Below are positions 31,566 through 39,397 of a stretch of 64,000 nucleotides of DNA, one piece after another. Under the pieces are notes generated by a model. It was not told the DNA's origin. It did not search any database and saw only the letters and a list, made by a program, of their open reading frames with translations. Position numbers and translations under genes: made by a program. Source of the stretch: a virus. The stretch's first letter is position 1; every line of letters starts with the position of its first letter. The stretch spans positions 1-64,000 of the IMG/VR virus record IMGVR_UViG_3300033144_007704; one strand, written 5' to 3'.

Positions 31566-31790
31566 ATGGAAAAGAGAAGAGTTATATTATTAAAAGATAT
31601 TAATGTTGTGCCATGTCCTAAGTGTGGGAAGATACATAAGTTAACATATCCATCTGTGACAAAAGCCGATGGAACAAAGATAACCAACAAGGAAGCCGCT
31701 ATGGTTATTTGTACCGATGGAATATCATATCTTGTTGGTTTAAGCGGAAAATTAAAAGAAGGAATTTGGAGGGGAGATGAGAAAAGTTAG
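31566..31790 (+). CDS. Small CxxC protein
   Basis: 74 residues. VPCPKCGKIHKLTYP is a zinc knuckle-like start and a single cysteine in VICTDGISYLVG follows. The start ATG has a poor ribosome site. It overlaps the next gene by 14 bases. Confidence 0.55.
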   Translation: MEKRRVILLKDINVVPCPKCGKIHKLTYPSVTKADGTKITNKEAAMVICTDGISYLVGLSGKLKEGIWRGDEKS

Positions 31791-32148
31791 AAACAAGAAA
31801 AATACGTATATTCGTCAATATGGTTATACGTCAGGAAACATTCTCGAATTGCTTGGGAAGGCAATGCAACATCCAGGGAGAGAATTTTCCATAGCTGATG
31901 ATGTCGGCCTTGGTGGACTGTCGGCATTATTAAGAACTAAAGACATTGCCTTATCGTTAATAAATAAATTGAAATTGGAAAAAATAAAGGTAACGATTAA
32001 GAATGGAATTCTATATGTTAAATCGGAATTTTATGGATCATTGGATATCTTTCCATATAGAGAAGGATTTCCCGACGCAACAAAAGAGGATTGGGAAAAA
32101 TCGGAGTGGGTGCCGGATATGTTTAAAATTAAAAATGAGAAGAAATGA
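31777..32148 (+). CDS. Hypothetical protein
   Basis: 123 residues behind TGGAGGGGAG. GREFSIADDVGLGGLSALLRTKDIALSLINKLKLEKIKV resembles a small helical domain of unknown role. ATGA overlap with the next gene. Confidence 0.6.
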   Translation: MRKVRNKKNTYIRQYGYTSGNILELLGKAMQHPGREFSIADDVGLGGLSALLRTKDIALSLINKLKLEKIKVTIKNGILYVKSEFYGSLDIFPYREGFPDATKEDWEKSEWVPDMFKIKNEKK

Positions 32149-32330
32149 AACCTTTAATGGATAAAGAAATAGATCAATTAAAGAAAGAAAAAGAAGAAGC
32201 GGTAAAGTTTGCGGACGAAATGATTAAATTAACATTAGTAGCGACGGCTAACGTGATTAAAAGGATTGCTTCGAGGCCAGGTATAGCAGAAAAAATACTT
32301 GAAATAAAAGATCAGGACGGCGGGAAATGA
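32145..32330 (+). CDS. Small coiled-coil protein
   Basis: 61 residues, almost entirely helical and charged (KEIDQLKKEKEEAVKFADEMIKLT). ATGA overlaps on both sides place it in a tightly coupled run 31777-32938. Confidence 0.6.
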   Translation: MKPLMDKEIDQLKKEKEEAVKFADEMIKLTLVATANVIKRIASRPGIAEKILEIKDQDGGK

Positions 32331-32548
32331 AAACAATTAAAAATGAGGAAATGTCTGCGTTATTTGGAATTCCAGAAGAATTTCTGGATGAGAAAGCGGC
32401 AAATTCAAGATTAGCAAAATTTATTTGCGCATCACTTAATAATTTGGATGAAAACACAAACAGGCTAAGCAAGGCGATTCAGAAAGAGCTGGAGAGATGT
32501 AGTAGGGAAATATCTGATACGGGATCTCTTGGAGACAGGAAGGTTTAA
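32327..32548 (+). CDS. Small helical hypothetical protein
   Basis: 73 residues; EEMSALFGIPEEFLDEKAANSRLAKFICASL is helical. GGCGGGAAATG start region overlapping the previous stop. No family recognised. Confidence 0.6.
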   Translation: MKTIKNEEMSALFGIPEEFLDEKAANSRLAKFICASLNNLDENTNRLSKAIQKELERCSREISDTGSLGDRKV

Positions 32549-32938
32549 ATGAAAAAGATAATTATAGAGGAAAAAGACGGAATTTTTCCATTATCTGAGA
32601 TATTATCAGCCATTACTAATGGGAAGGCTGGAGAAACAACGGAAATAGAGGTGCGATATAAGAGGGGAAGTTCTCGAAACAAAGATAACATCGTTTTTAT
32701 GGTTATTGGATATTTATTGCGAAGCATAAAAGGGATTGATATTTTACTTTACGCAAACGATAATATTAAAAGCATGGAAACTACTTGCGGTCGTATTCAT
32801 GTGGGAAACCCAATTTATACAGCGAGAGGCATAGCTGCCGACATCCTTATAATAGCAGAGCCCGTGTTTGACGAGACAAAAGCAATTCTTACAGAGACTG
32901 TGACCAGGTCGCAAATTGGAGCGATAATTACTTTGTAG
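32549..32938 (+). CDS. Hypothetical protein
   Basis: 129 residues directly after the previous stop; AGACAGGAAGGTTTAA is the ribosome region. Alpha/beta with strands such as IDILLYAND and ADILIIAEPVFD. No family recognised. Confidence 0.6.
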   Translation: MKKIIIEEKDGIFPLSEILSAITNGKAGETTEIEVRYKRGSSRNKDNIVFMVIGYLLRSIKGIDILLYANDNIKSMETTCGRIHVGNPIYTARGIAADILIIAEPVFDETKAILTETVTRSQIGAIITL

Positions 32939-32968
32939 GATTTAATAGGTAAATAAAAGAAGAATGAA

Positions 32969-33205
32969 ATGCCGACAAGTTCATTTGATAAAGCTATAAT
33001 AATTAAAAGTAAAAAGGCTGTAAATAAATTTTATACTATCCTAGATGCTCCTGTTGAAAAGTTCATTCCGAATATCGATGTGGAGAAGGAACTCAAGAGG
33101 AGGATTAAGATATTTAAAGAAGCAGGGCGTGGCGATAGCCTGGTAAGTATTTGCGAGGAATGTTTATTAAAAGCGCTGGAGACGATAGGTACGGAGATAA
33201 AATGA
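32969..33205 (+). CDS. Small basic hypothetical protein
   Basis: 78 residues; helical, basic, with two cysteines near the end (SICEECLLKALE). Overlaps the next ATG by four bases. Weak ribosome site. Confidence 0.55.
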   Translation: MPTSSFDKAIIIKSKKAVNKFYTILDAPVEKFIPNIDVEKELKRRIKIFKEAGRGDSLVSICEECLLKALETIGTEIK

Positions 33206-33696
33206 AAACGAGAATTATTTCAGCATTTCCTGCAACGGGGAAAACATGGTATTTCAATAATCATAAAAACGTATTAGATTCTGATTCGAGTAACTTTAGC
33301 TGGATGATAGAATACGGAGATAAAATACGAAATCCCAAGTTTCCACAAAATTACATAGAACACATTAAAGATAATATTGGTAAATATGATATTATCTTGG
33401 TTTCTTCTCATAAAGTGGTTAGGGACGCCTTGCTTGATAATTGCCTCTTTTTTTATTTAATTTACCCAACCATAGACAAGAAGGATGAATTTCTCAAAAG
33501 ATGTAGAGAAAGAGCAGATAGTGAATCGTTCGTTAGTTTAATTAATGATAATTGGGAAAAATGGATAAGAGAATGTATGTTTTGTTGCTATGGATGCGAG
33601 AATATACCAATGACATTAGATAATATCGAAAATGAGATTAATCATATTGTGCGATCTGAAAAAGGAGACGCGATTGAAGGTGAAGCAGTTAGTTAA
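33202..33696 (+). CDS. P-loop NTPase / nucleoside-kinase-like protein
   Basis: 164 residues from ATG at 33202. The Walker A AFPATGKTWYFN near residue 8 opens a small adenylate-kinase-like fold (IILVSSHKVVRDALLDN, then FFYLIYPTIDKKDEFLKRCRERAD, a lid-like helix). It may be a kinase for nucleotides or nucleic acid ends, or an adaptor ATPase. A longer frame from 33151 would overlap the previous gene. It overlaps the methyltransferase gene by 23 bases. Confidence 0.65.
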   Translation: MKTRIISAFPATGKTWYFNNHKNVLDSDSSNFSWMIEYGDKIRNPKFPQNYIEHIKDNIGKYDIILVSSHKVVRDALLDNCLFFYLIYPTIDKKDEFLKRCRERADSESFVSLINDNWEKWIRECMFCCYGCENIPMTLDNIENEINHIVRSEKGDAIEGEAVS

Positions 33697-34312
33697 AAGC
33701 ATATCATATAATCAGCAGGAAATAATTAAATGGATATTAGACCTGCACTGTCAGACTTCTATCGAGTTAGACGCGACCTATGGTAGAGGCAATTTTTATA
33801 AAGGCAATTTCGAGGAGCCTAAACTGAAATTTGATTTACATTATCAGATGGAAGGAGTTAAAAAAGCTAATGCAAAAGATTTGCCGTTAAAAAACAGTAG
33901 TCTTAACACGATAATGTTTGATCCTCCCTTCCTGGCGACTAAAGGAAAATCATTAAAGATTGACGACGAAAGCAATAAAATCAATAAAAGATTTACCGTC
34001 TATCCGACGGAAATAAAATTGCATCAATTCTATATAGATTCGCTGAAAGAGTTTTACAGAATATTAAAACCAGACGGGATATTAATTTTTAAGTGCCAGG
34101 ATAAAGTAAGCAGCGGGAAGCAATATTTCAGTCACGTTTTTATAATAAACGAAGCCGAGAAGATAGGATATTATACAAAAGATTTGTTTATATTGCTGGT
34201 TAAAAATAGAATTATAGCAAATTGGCAGATTAAAAACCAGAAGAATGCACGCAAATATCATTCATATTTTATTGTGTTTGAGAAAAGCGGCAGGAGAATT
34301 AAATATGTGTAA
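33674..34312 (+). CDS. DNA methyltransferase (DPPF type)
   Basis: 212 residues. TTG at 33674, six bases after AAAGGAG, is the preferred start. ELDATYGRGNFYKG is motif I (SAM binding), TIMFDPPFLATKG is catalytic motif IV (DPPF, an N6-adenine or N4-cytosine type), and FYRILKPDGILIFKCQDK is the motif V-VIII strand. It would methylate DNA, probably to protect phage DNA from host restriction. No restriction enzyme partner is adjacent. Confidence 0.8.
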   Translation: MKVKQLVKSISYNQQEIIKWILDLHCQTSIELDATYGRGNFYKGNFEEPKLKFDLHYQMEGVKKANAKDLPLKNSSLNTIMFDPPFLATKGKSLKIDDESNKINKRFTVYPTEIKLHQFYIDSLKEFYRILKPDGILIFKCQDKVSSGKQYFSHVFIINEAEKIGYYTKDLFILLVKNRIIANWQIKNQKNARKYHSYFIVFEKSGRRIKYV

Positions 34313-34385
34313 GGATGCGGCACTGATGTGTATATTATATTTCATTTTTAGTATAGCAGGCTGGATGAAATACAATGAATTATGA
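34305..34385 (+). CDS. Very small membrane peptide
   Basis: 26 residues (CKDAALMCILYFIFSIAGWMKYNEL) behind CAGGAGAATTAA, with one hydrophobic span. It overlaps the end of the methyltransferase and the start of the next gene. Short, so uncertain. Confidence 0.35.
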   Translation: MCKDAALMCILYFIFSIAGWMKYNEL

Positions 34386-34725
34386 TTTTAATTTAGACGA
34401 TGAAGGCTATCCGACGAAAGATTGGATTAACTTTCTTAAAAAATTTGAAAGCGATACAATGCCAATAATGAAATTTGTTGATTTATGGAGATTAAATTGG
34501 TGGCACCCTAACTGGGGATTTCATATCAAACGCAAATATAAAGGCATAATAAAACTATATGTCAGTACTGGTGGTTGGTCAGGTAATGAAGAAACCATAG
34601 ATGCAATTACATCAAATTTTTGGCTGAATATATTTTTAGGTTATTATCAATGGAATCGAGGAGGACATTATATTTTCCATATTCCTGTAGATAAATATAA
34701 ACCAAAGTCTGCTATGCTAAAATGA
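34375..34725 (+). CDS. Hypothetical protein, tryptophan-rich
   Basis: 116 residues. WRLNWWHPNWGFHIKRKYKGIIKLYVSTGGWSGNEETIDAI and FWLNIFLGYYQWNRGGHYIFHIP are rich in aromatics and strands. Its last codons (KSAMLK) lie in the 29-bp repeat shared with 20115-20143. No family recognised. Confidence 0.6.
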   Translation: MNYDFNLDDEGYPTKDWINFLKKFESDTMPIMKFVDLWRLNWWHPNWGFHIKRKYKGIIKLYVSTGGWSGNEETIDAITSNFWLNIFLGYYQWNRGGHYIFHIPVDKYKPKSAMLK

Positions 34726-34732
34726 GATATAA
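34704..34732 (+). repeat. 29-bp repeat at a gene end, copy 2
   Basis: Matches 20115-20143 at 26 of 29 bases (AAAGTCTGCTATGC then AAATGA/ATATAA). It spans the final codons and the first bases after the stop of 34375-34725. Confidence 0.6.
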
Positions 34733-34802
34733 AACATCAAGCTGCTCCGAGTAGCTTGCGGAGTGGAGAGCGGCTATTATAGTCGCCGAGAGAAGGTACA
34801 AA
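34733..34802 (+). other. Intergenic leader with GC-rich hairpins
   Basis: CTCCG/CGGAG, CAAGCT/AGCTTG and GCGGCT/AGTCGC complementarities occur within 60 bases, followed by GAGAAGGTAC and the next ATG. It could be an RNA leader for 34803-35171; no known class is recognised. Confidence 0.3.
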
Positions 34803-35171
34803 ATGAAAGAAGTTAAAAGCCAAAATATCCCTCTTACGAGGAAACAAAGAAGATCCAGAACAAAAAACCAGAATAAGGCAATAGAATCGTATATAAAAGC
34901 TAATCAAAGCAAGATGCCGTCGCCGGCATTGTACGACAAAATGAAAATTACCAAAAAGTCGATTTCATTAGCTTCTCCGGATAGTACAAAAATTCGAGAC
35001 TTACCGGTGGGAGAGGTAATAGAATATTTAGGCATGAGACGTAATGTTCGATGGAATAAGTTATGGTTTTTAGTGAAAGCCGGCAACGGACAAATAGGAT
35101 TAGTTAACCAATTGGAATTAATAGCCAATACAAAATTTTACGACACTATCACTAATGACCAAAAGGAATAA
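34803..35171 (+). CDS. SH3-like domain protein with basic N-terminus
   Basis: 122 residues. A lysine/arginine-rich first 40 residues (TRKQRRSRTKNQNK) is followed by an SH3-like barrel (IRDLPVGEVIEYLGMRRNVRWNKLWFLVKAGNGQIGLVNQLEL). Bacterial SH3 domains often bind cell wall or proteins; here there is no signal peptide or catalytic domain. It overlaps or abuts the next gene. Confidence 0.6.
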   Translation: MKEVKSQNIPLTRKQRRSRTKNQNKAIESYIKANQSKMPSPALYDKMKITKKSISLASPDSTKIRDLPVGEVIEYLGMRRNVRWNKLWFLVKAGNGQIGLVNQLELIANTKFYDTITNDQKE

Positions 35172-35175
35172 TGAG

Positions 35176-35496
35176 ATGATAATGAAAAGAAGATCGATGG
35201 AAAGGCGAGAGCTGATAGAATATGAAAGAGAAAATGATTGCATTAAGATTCAGGGGAAAAAATATTGGGCAAGCGTTAATTCAGATCCTTACGGATACGT
35301 GATTATTATACATAAGAAAAATGCTCGAGATACCGTTGCGGAGAGAATTGTTTCAGGCAACAATATGTTTGATCAAAGCATCGACAGGAGTGTTCCCTAT
35401 AGTCATCCCGACGCCATCCCGGAAGATGATCTTATAGGAATAGCAGAAGAACAGGCAAGAGATTTATTAAGAGAATGGGACGGGGAGGTAATTTAA
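35176..35496 (+). CDS. Hypothetical protein
   Basis: 106 residues from ATG at 35176 behind AAAAGGAATAATG; an ATG at 35155 inside the previous gene is in frame. Contains IKIQGKKYWASVNSDPYGYVIIIHKKNARDTVAERIV and an acidic helical end. No family recognised. Confidence 0.6.
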   Translation: MIMKRRSMERRELIEYERENDCIKIQGKKYWASVNSDPYGYVIIIHKKNARDTVAERIVSGNNMFDQSIDRSVPYSHPDAIPEDDLIGIAEEQARDLLREWDGEVI

Positions 35497-35972
35497 TGTT
35501 ATCAATGAAATTATGGTATAAAAATTTTATCTATATTTGGAAGCATAGATGGCATGTTTTCGCAGAATGTTGTAAGCTCGGGATACCGTGGAGAGGGATA
35601 TTTCACGATTTAAGTAAATATTATCCAGATGAATATGCTTCTTATGCCCGCCACTTTTATAGCGGAAAAAATGAAAAAAAAAGATATAGTAAGAAATTTA
35701 AAATAAGTTGGCTTAAACATATTCACAGGAATCCTCATCATTGGCAATATTGGGTTCGCGTGCAAAAAAGCGCAGATATAAAAAATCCTTACCTGGCTGT
35801 TGTTAAGGCGCTCGAAATTCCCGATAAATATTTAAAGGAATTAGTAGCGGACTGGAGAGCGATGGGGAAAACGGGATTGTCTGCAAAGAATTTCTATTCA
35901 ACGAAGAAATACGATATAATCCTTCATAAGAAAACGCGAAAAAAATTAGAGCAAATACTGGAAGTAGAATAA
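35496..35972 (+). CDS. DUF5662-family protein
   Basis: 158 residues from ATG at 35496 behind GGGGAGGTAAT. IYIWKHRWHVFAECCKLGIPWRGIFHDLSKYYPDEYASYARHF and SWLKHIHRNPHHWQYWV are hallmarks of DUF5662, rich in conserved H and D residues that suggest a metal-binding HD-like helical bundle. Function unknown; found in phages and bacteria. Confidence 0.75.
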   Translation: MLSMKLWYKNFIYIWKHRWHVFAECCKLGIPWRGIFHDLSKYYPDEYASYARHFYSGKNEKKRYSKKFKISWLKHIHRNPHHWQYWVRVQKSADIKNPYLAVVKALEIPDKYLKELVADWRAMGKTGLSAKNFYSTKKYDIILHKKTRKKLEQILEVE

Positions 35973-36169
35973 TGACTAAATTAGAAAGAATAATATATTT
36001 AAGAAAGATGAAAATATATTTACAGGAAATAGACAGAATTCTGGATAGATTAGATAAGGTTGATATATATGGAGATATTGTGCAGAATTTTGAAGACGAG
36101 TGTCGGAAAAGGCATACAAAACGTATCATAAAAATGATTAATGACGATCTCAAGAGGACCAGACAATGA
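35972..36169 (+). CDS. Small helical charged protein
   Basis: 65 residues overlapping the previous stop by one base. All helical (KLERIIYLRKMKIYLQEIDRILDRLDKVDIYG) with a basic end. ATGA overlap with the zinc-ribbon gene. Confidence 0.6.
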   Translation: MTKLERIIYLRKMKIYLQEIDRILDRLDKVDIYGDIVQNFEDECRKRHTKRIIKMINDDLKRTRQ

Positions 36170-36321
36170 GAATTGATTTTATATGTCCTCACTGTGGTCA
36201 ATGGTGGACCGGAAATGTTCCGGTAGCAAAAGATGATAAAGATCCCATTGTGGATTATTGCCGCAAATGCAGCACGAAAACAATTGGAAGAGATAGTTCA
36301 ACAAAAGTTAAGAAAAATTAG
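36166..36321 (+). CDS. Small zinc-ribbon protein
   Basis: 51 residues (RIDFICPHCGQWWTGNVPV...VDYCRKCSTKTIG) with CxxC pairs 24 residues apart. ATGA overlap with the previous gene. Confidence 0.55.
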   Translation: MRIDFICPHCGQWWTGNVPVAKDDKDPIVDYCRKCSTKTIGRDSSTKVKKN

Positions 36322-36339
36322 CAGAAATAAAAGGAAAAG

Positions 36340-36516
36340 ATGATATATTTAACTGATAAAGAAATTGAGGAAATCATCTGGGATGCATTTTGTAAGATTC
36401 CTTCGAGCGGAAAGGCTCAACAAGAAAGAGAATGGTTAGTGGCTCTTGTTGCCGAGGTTAAAGAACGCAGAAGAAATGACAGGGAAAGTAGAATAAATGA
36501 GAAAACACACGCTTAA
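36340..36516 (+). CDS. Small hypothetical protein
   Basis: 58 residues behind AAAAGGAAAAG. IYLTDKEIEEIIWDAFCKIPSSGKAQQEREWLVALVAEVKERRR is helical, a pattern recurring in small phage proteins. It overlaps the next gene by 20 bases. Confidence 0.5.
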   Translation: MIYLTDKEIEEIIWDAFCKIPSSGKAQQEREWLVALVAEVKERRRNDRESRINEKTHA

Positions 36517-36880
36517 AACTGGAGATATTTTTATAGACGGAACAGGTTTTACGTGGATTAATGGAAAAAAATATTTTGATTTTGATATCTTTGAATACAG
36601 AGAATGTGAGAATGAAGGAAAAGGGTTTCGCTATAATAGGGACGGTTCTGAAACCTATTATTACTGGGCTCGCCCCGAAGAATCCATGCTTTTTAAAAAT
36701 GTGCCGAAAGACATAATGTTCTCATTTAAACATGGCAGCAGCGAATTTCAAATTAAACGAGAGAAGCTTGAAAAATGTAAATCAATTTCGGAAATTGTAA
36801 GAAAATCAAATTTTCAATTCAGAACGCCAGAAGAAATTAGAGCAGAGGACTCCACGATTTTAATTCAGCTATTTCCGTGA
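36497..36880 (+). CDS. Hypothetical protein
   Basis: 127 residues. Beta-rich first half (LKTGDIFIDGTGFTWINGKKYFDFDIFEYRECENEG) and helical end. Ribosome site AGGGAAAG. No family recognised. Confidence 0.6.
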   Translation: MRKHTLKTGDIFIDGTGFTWINGKKYFDFDIFEYRECENEGKGFRYNRDGSETYYYWARPEESMLFKNVPKDIMFSFKHGSSEFQIKREKLEKCKSISEIVRKSNFQFRTPEEIRAEDSTILIQLFP

Positions 36881-36919
36881 AGGAATTAAAATGATGAAAA
36901 AAAATATAAGGAGAAATTC

Positions 36920-37459
36920 ATGCCAGTAAATTGGGAATCGTTTAAATCGCAACTAACAAGCTATTTTGCTTCGAGATCTGCTTCAAGTGAAACAGAGGCA
37001 GCGCAAAAGATAGCAAATCTTTATCATGCGGCAGCAAAAACAGCTAAAGTAAATATAACCGGATGCAAATTAATAGATAATGGGAATAAAGCCAGATTCT
37101 ACCCTATTATCCTACAGGGGCTCAATTCTGCCAAGGCGTTGCAATCTGGAAATGCTGTTTCGCTTATCAGCGATGCCTGGAATGCCGCCGTTATAGCATA
37201 TTGGACGGGAGCTATTATATCGAGCAGTTATACTGGATTGCCACCAGGATTATCTACGCTTGGTCCTCCTATAACAGTACTTTCTCCGGGAGTATGTAAT
37301 TTCATAATGCCTTCAGGAGCACAGCCTCCAAGTGCTATGCCTGATGCAATGGCGATGGCATTCAAAGCCCACTTATTAACAATAACGGGTGTTTATGCTG
37401 CCATGACGTCTTCGACTCCGCCAGTACCGATTGTAATTCCGTGGACGGGGATGGGTTAG
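36920..37459 (+). CDS. Probable virion/baseplate-associated protein
   Basis: 179 residues, alanine-, serine- and proline-rich: helical N-terminus (WESFKSQLTSYFASRSASSETEAAQKIANLYHAAAKTAK), hydrophobic middle and a proline-rich tail (VICNFIMPSGAQPPSAM). The composition recalls the C-terminal tail of the spike at 17339, and such proteins neighbour spike or baseplate genes in large phages. This is an inference from composition only. Ribosome site AAGGAGAAATTC. Confidence 0.4.
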   Translation: MPVNWESFKSQLTSYFASRSASSETEAAQKIANLYHAAAKTAKVNITGCKLIDNGNKARFYPIILQGLNSAKALQSGNAVSLISDAWNAAVIAYWTGAIISSSYTGLPPGLSTLGPPITVLSPGVCNFIMPSGAQPPSAMPDAMAMAFKAHLLTITGVYAAMTSSTPPVPIVIPWTGMG

Positions 37460-37476
37460 CGCGGAAAAGGTGTTGA

Positions 37477-37665
37477 AGTCCCAATCAAAGAAAACGGAGT
37501 AGATGGTTGTTAGATCGTAAAAAAAGTCAATGCGGAAGCATTAAAAATGATCTGAAATTATCAGGCAGAATATATCATTGTAGTGACTGCGGATTCGTTT
37601 GTGACAGAGACGTAAATTCTGGCATAAACTTGAAGAATGCTCAAAAATACAGGATAACGGCATGA
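37477..37665 (+). pseudogene. tnpB: C-terminal remnant of a tnpB
   Basis: An open frame ending TGA at 37663-37665 reads SRWLLDRKKSQCGSIKNDLKLSGRIYHC then CGFVCDRDVNSGINLKNAQKYRITA, the zinc-finger and last RuvC region of a TnpB closely related to the one at 21979. The first zinc-finger cysteine pair is damaged and the rest of the gene is missing, so no protein is expected. The guide-RNA region after it is preserved. Confidence 0.8.
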
Positions 37666-37825
37666 TAAATTTAACAAAATACCGATGGCTAGTCGGGAAT
37701 CTAAGCCTGTGGACTGTTGTATCAAACGAGATTAGCAACCCCATAAAATGGGTTGTGAAATCGGACAGGGCGAAGCAGGAAAACTCATTAATCTATAAGA
37801 TAATTATAGGTTTTTGTTAGCAGCA
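37666..37825 (+). ncRNA. Orphan TnpB guide RNA (reRNA) scaffold
   Basis: Conserved with 23152-23291 (GCCTGTGGA, TATCAAACG, GCGAAGCAGGAAAACTCA, TTTTTGTTAGCAGCA). The variable internal stem differs in sequence but still pairs (AACCC/GGGTT against GCTT/AAGC in the other copy), and the end hairpin CTATAA/TTATAG is intact. The guide would be the following bases, starting CGGATTGGTTGGC. It could work with the intact TnpB at 21979. Confidence 0.6.
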
Positions 37826-37845
37826 CGGATTGGTTGGCTAAAATA

Positions 37846-38031
37846 ATGGAAAAGATTGAAGACGACAGTAGGCTGATTTGCTTCATCTATCTCTTAGGAA
37901 GAGATTATCTTCCTTTGGGAAAAATTGAAAACATAATGCAGGAGATTCCGAAAGTGGGGAATGCTTGCATATATTCAAATTCAGATCTTGCGAATTATGC
38001 TCGGAATGTTGTAAAAAGATTGCGGAGGTAA
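37846..38031 (+). CDS. Small conserved phage protein
   Basis: 61 residues from ATG at 37846 (an in-frame TTG lies 12 bases upstream). DSRLICFIYLLGRDYLPLGKIENIMQEI...SNSDLANYARNVVKRL matches a helical small protein common near phage replication or early genes. The element end 20 bases upstream may have replaced its ribosome site. Confidence 0.6.
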   Translation: MEKIEDDSRLICFIYLLGRDYLPLGKIENIMQEIPKVGNACIYSNSDLANYARNVVKRLRR

Positions 38032-38037
38032 AATGAA

Positions 38038-38277
38038 ATGTCAAAAAATAAAAAAAAGATACTTAAATGTCAGAGAAAAAAGTCTTATGGGACATTCAAA
38101 GAAGCTGAACGTTCCAGGATGCAACATCCTGAGAGAGGAAACTGGTTAATGAGTTATCATTGTGGAGTATGTGGAAAATGGCATTTAGCCAAAAAACACA
38201 GGCACATATCTCATACTATAGCAAGATTGCTCAGAGGGACTCTTTTTGCGGATAAGACTTCAAAGGAGAAAAATTAA
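38038..38277 (+). CDS. Small basic zinc-finger protein
   Basis: 79 residues. CQRKKSYGTFKEAE near the start and SYHCGVCGKWHLAKKHRH form a cysteine/histidine zinc site; very basic, so probably nucleic-acid binding. Ribosome site GCGGAGGTAAAATGA. Confidence 0.6.
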   Translation: MSKNKKKILKCQRKKSYGTFKEAERSRMQHPERGNWLMSYHCGVCGKWHLAKKHRHISHTIARLLRGTLFADKTSKEKN

Positions 38278-38280
38278 GGA

Positions 38281-38511
38281 ATGGTAAAGTGTTCGGAATT
38301 TGATATTGATTTACACATAAAAATAGGGGAATACGAAGAAATGTTAACTCTTCGATGTAATCTGTGTGGATATTCATATAAAATTCCGAACCACCATTCT
38401 CATTCTATCTGGCGATATAAATATTGTTGTGAAGAGTGCAGGGATGCGGATAAGACTTTAATGGAATTCGAAAAATTAAATCAAATTAATTCATTTAGCT
38501 TGACAAAATGA
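38281..38511 (+). CDS. Small zinc-binding protein
   Basis: 76 residues. LRCNLCGYSYKIPNHHSHS and YKYCCEECRDAD provide two CxxC pairs. Four bases after the previous stop. Function unknown. Confidence 0.55.
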   Translation: MVKCSEFDIDLHIKIGEYEEMLTLRCNLCGYSYKIPNHHSHSIWRYKYCCEECRDADKTLMEFEKLNQINSFSLTK

Positions 38512-38561
38512 GAAAATTTATTTAAAATATACAAAATGAAAAGGATTGTTCTTATTAAATC

Positions 38562-38825
38562 ATGAAATGGGATTATCGGGTTGTTAGGTTTCCGAACAAA
38601 TATCTAAAAAAAATAGTGCCTTCTTGCAATGATTTCTATTATCATATAATGGAGATCCTTTATGATGATAATGGTTCTATTGGGTCAATGATACCCCATG
38701 ACGATCTGATATTTCCTAAAAAACACGATCTGTTAATAGAGATAGAGGCAATAGTATCTGCTTTAAATAAACCCGTGATAGATCAAGACGGAAACGTGGT
38801 CGGTCCGCCCATAATGGTAGAATGA
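38562..38825 (+). CDS. Small hypothetical protein
   Basis: 87 residues. KWDYRVVRFPNKYLKKIVPS then YYHIMEILYDDNGSIGSM; the opening WDYRVVRF is common in small bacterial and phage proteins of unknown function. TTGACA at 38502 lies upstream without a clear -10. ATGA overlap with the next gene. Confidence 0.6.
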   Translation: MKWDYRVVRFPNKYLKKIVPSCNDFYYHIMEILYDDNGSIGSMIPHDDLIFPKKHDLLIEIEAIVSALNKPVIDQDGNVVGPPIMVE

Positions 38826-39298
38826 ATAATTTTAATAAGAAAGAGAGAAATTATCCTGGAGAAACTCAATTCGCTAAAAAGCTGGAAAAGGAAGCTTCTC
38901 GATATGGTTGTAAACTTATAGATATACCGGATGTTTACGTAACTGCAGAAAAATTGGAACAATTCAAAAAGACAGGAAAATTTAATGAGCGAAGAAGACC
39001 ATTTGATAAACTACTGGTATCGCCTTCCGGAAATTATTGCATAGAGATTAAATATAATAATAGCCCACTAAGGCCCCACCAGAGAGAAACACAAATAAAG
39101 ATAAATGAAATTAATCGAAGCTATTTTGTTGTTAGAAAAAAGGTGAAGATTAATAAAATATCTAAAAAGGTTATTCCGCGATATTCGATAGAACAAATTA
39201 TAAATGGTCAGAAAATAATTTACAGATATGATTACATAAAGGAAATATTTGATTTTTTTAACAAGCTTAGACTATTTATTAATGTTAATGCTAAATAG
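38822..39298 (+). CDS. PD-(D/E)XK-type nuclease-like protein
   Basis: 158 residues. PFDKLLVSPSGNYCIEIKYNNSPLRPHQRETQIKINEINRSYFVVR carries the D...ExK core (FDKL and EIKY) with a following QRETQ helix, as in phage PD-(D/E)XK endonucleases related to Holliday-junction resolvases and VSR-like enzymes. The N-terminus (GETQFAKKLEKEASRYGCKLIDIPD) adds a conserved glutamate. It would cut branched or unmodified DNA. Confidence 0.65.
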   Translation: MNNFNKKERNYPGETQFAKKLEKEASRYGCKLIDIPDVYVTAEKLEQFKKTGKFNERRRPFDKLLVSPSGNYCIEIKYNNSPLRPHQRETQIKINEINRSYFVVRKKVKINKISKKVIPRYSIEQIINGQKIIYRYDYIKEIFDFFNKLRLFINVNAK

Positions 39299-39397
39299 AA
39301 ATAACTTGACAAAAATTCTATTGGGCTTCACATCTTCAAAAGAAATAAAATTTTTTTTAGCTATCAGCCGAAAAGAACAAGGGGGATTAAGGCGATA

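Noticed and set aside
34733-34802. A second tRNA in the GC-rich leader before 34803
   Set aside because: The hairpins do not form acceptor, anticodon and T arms, and no TTCGA-type T loop is present.
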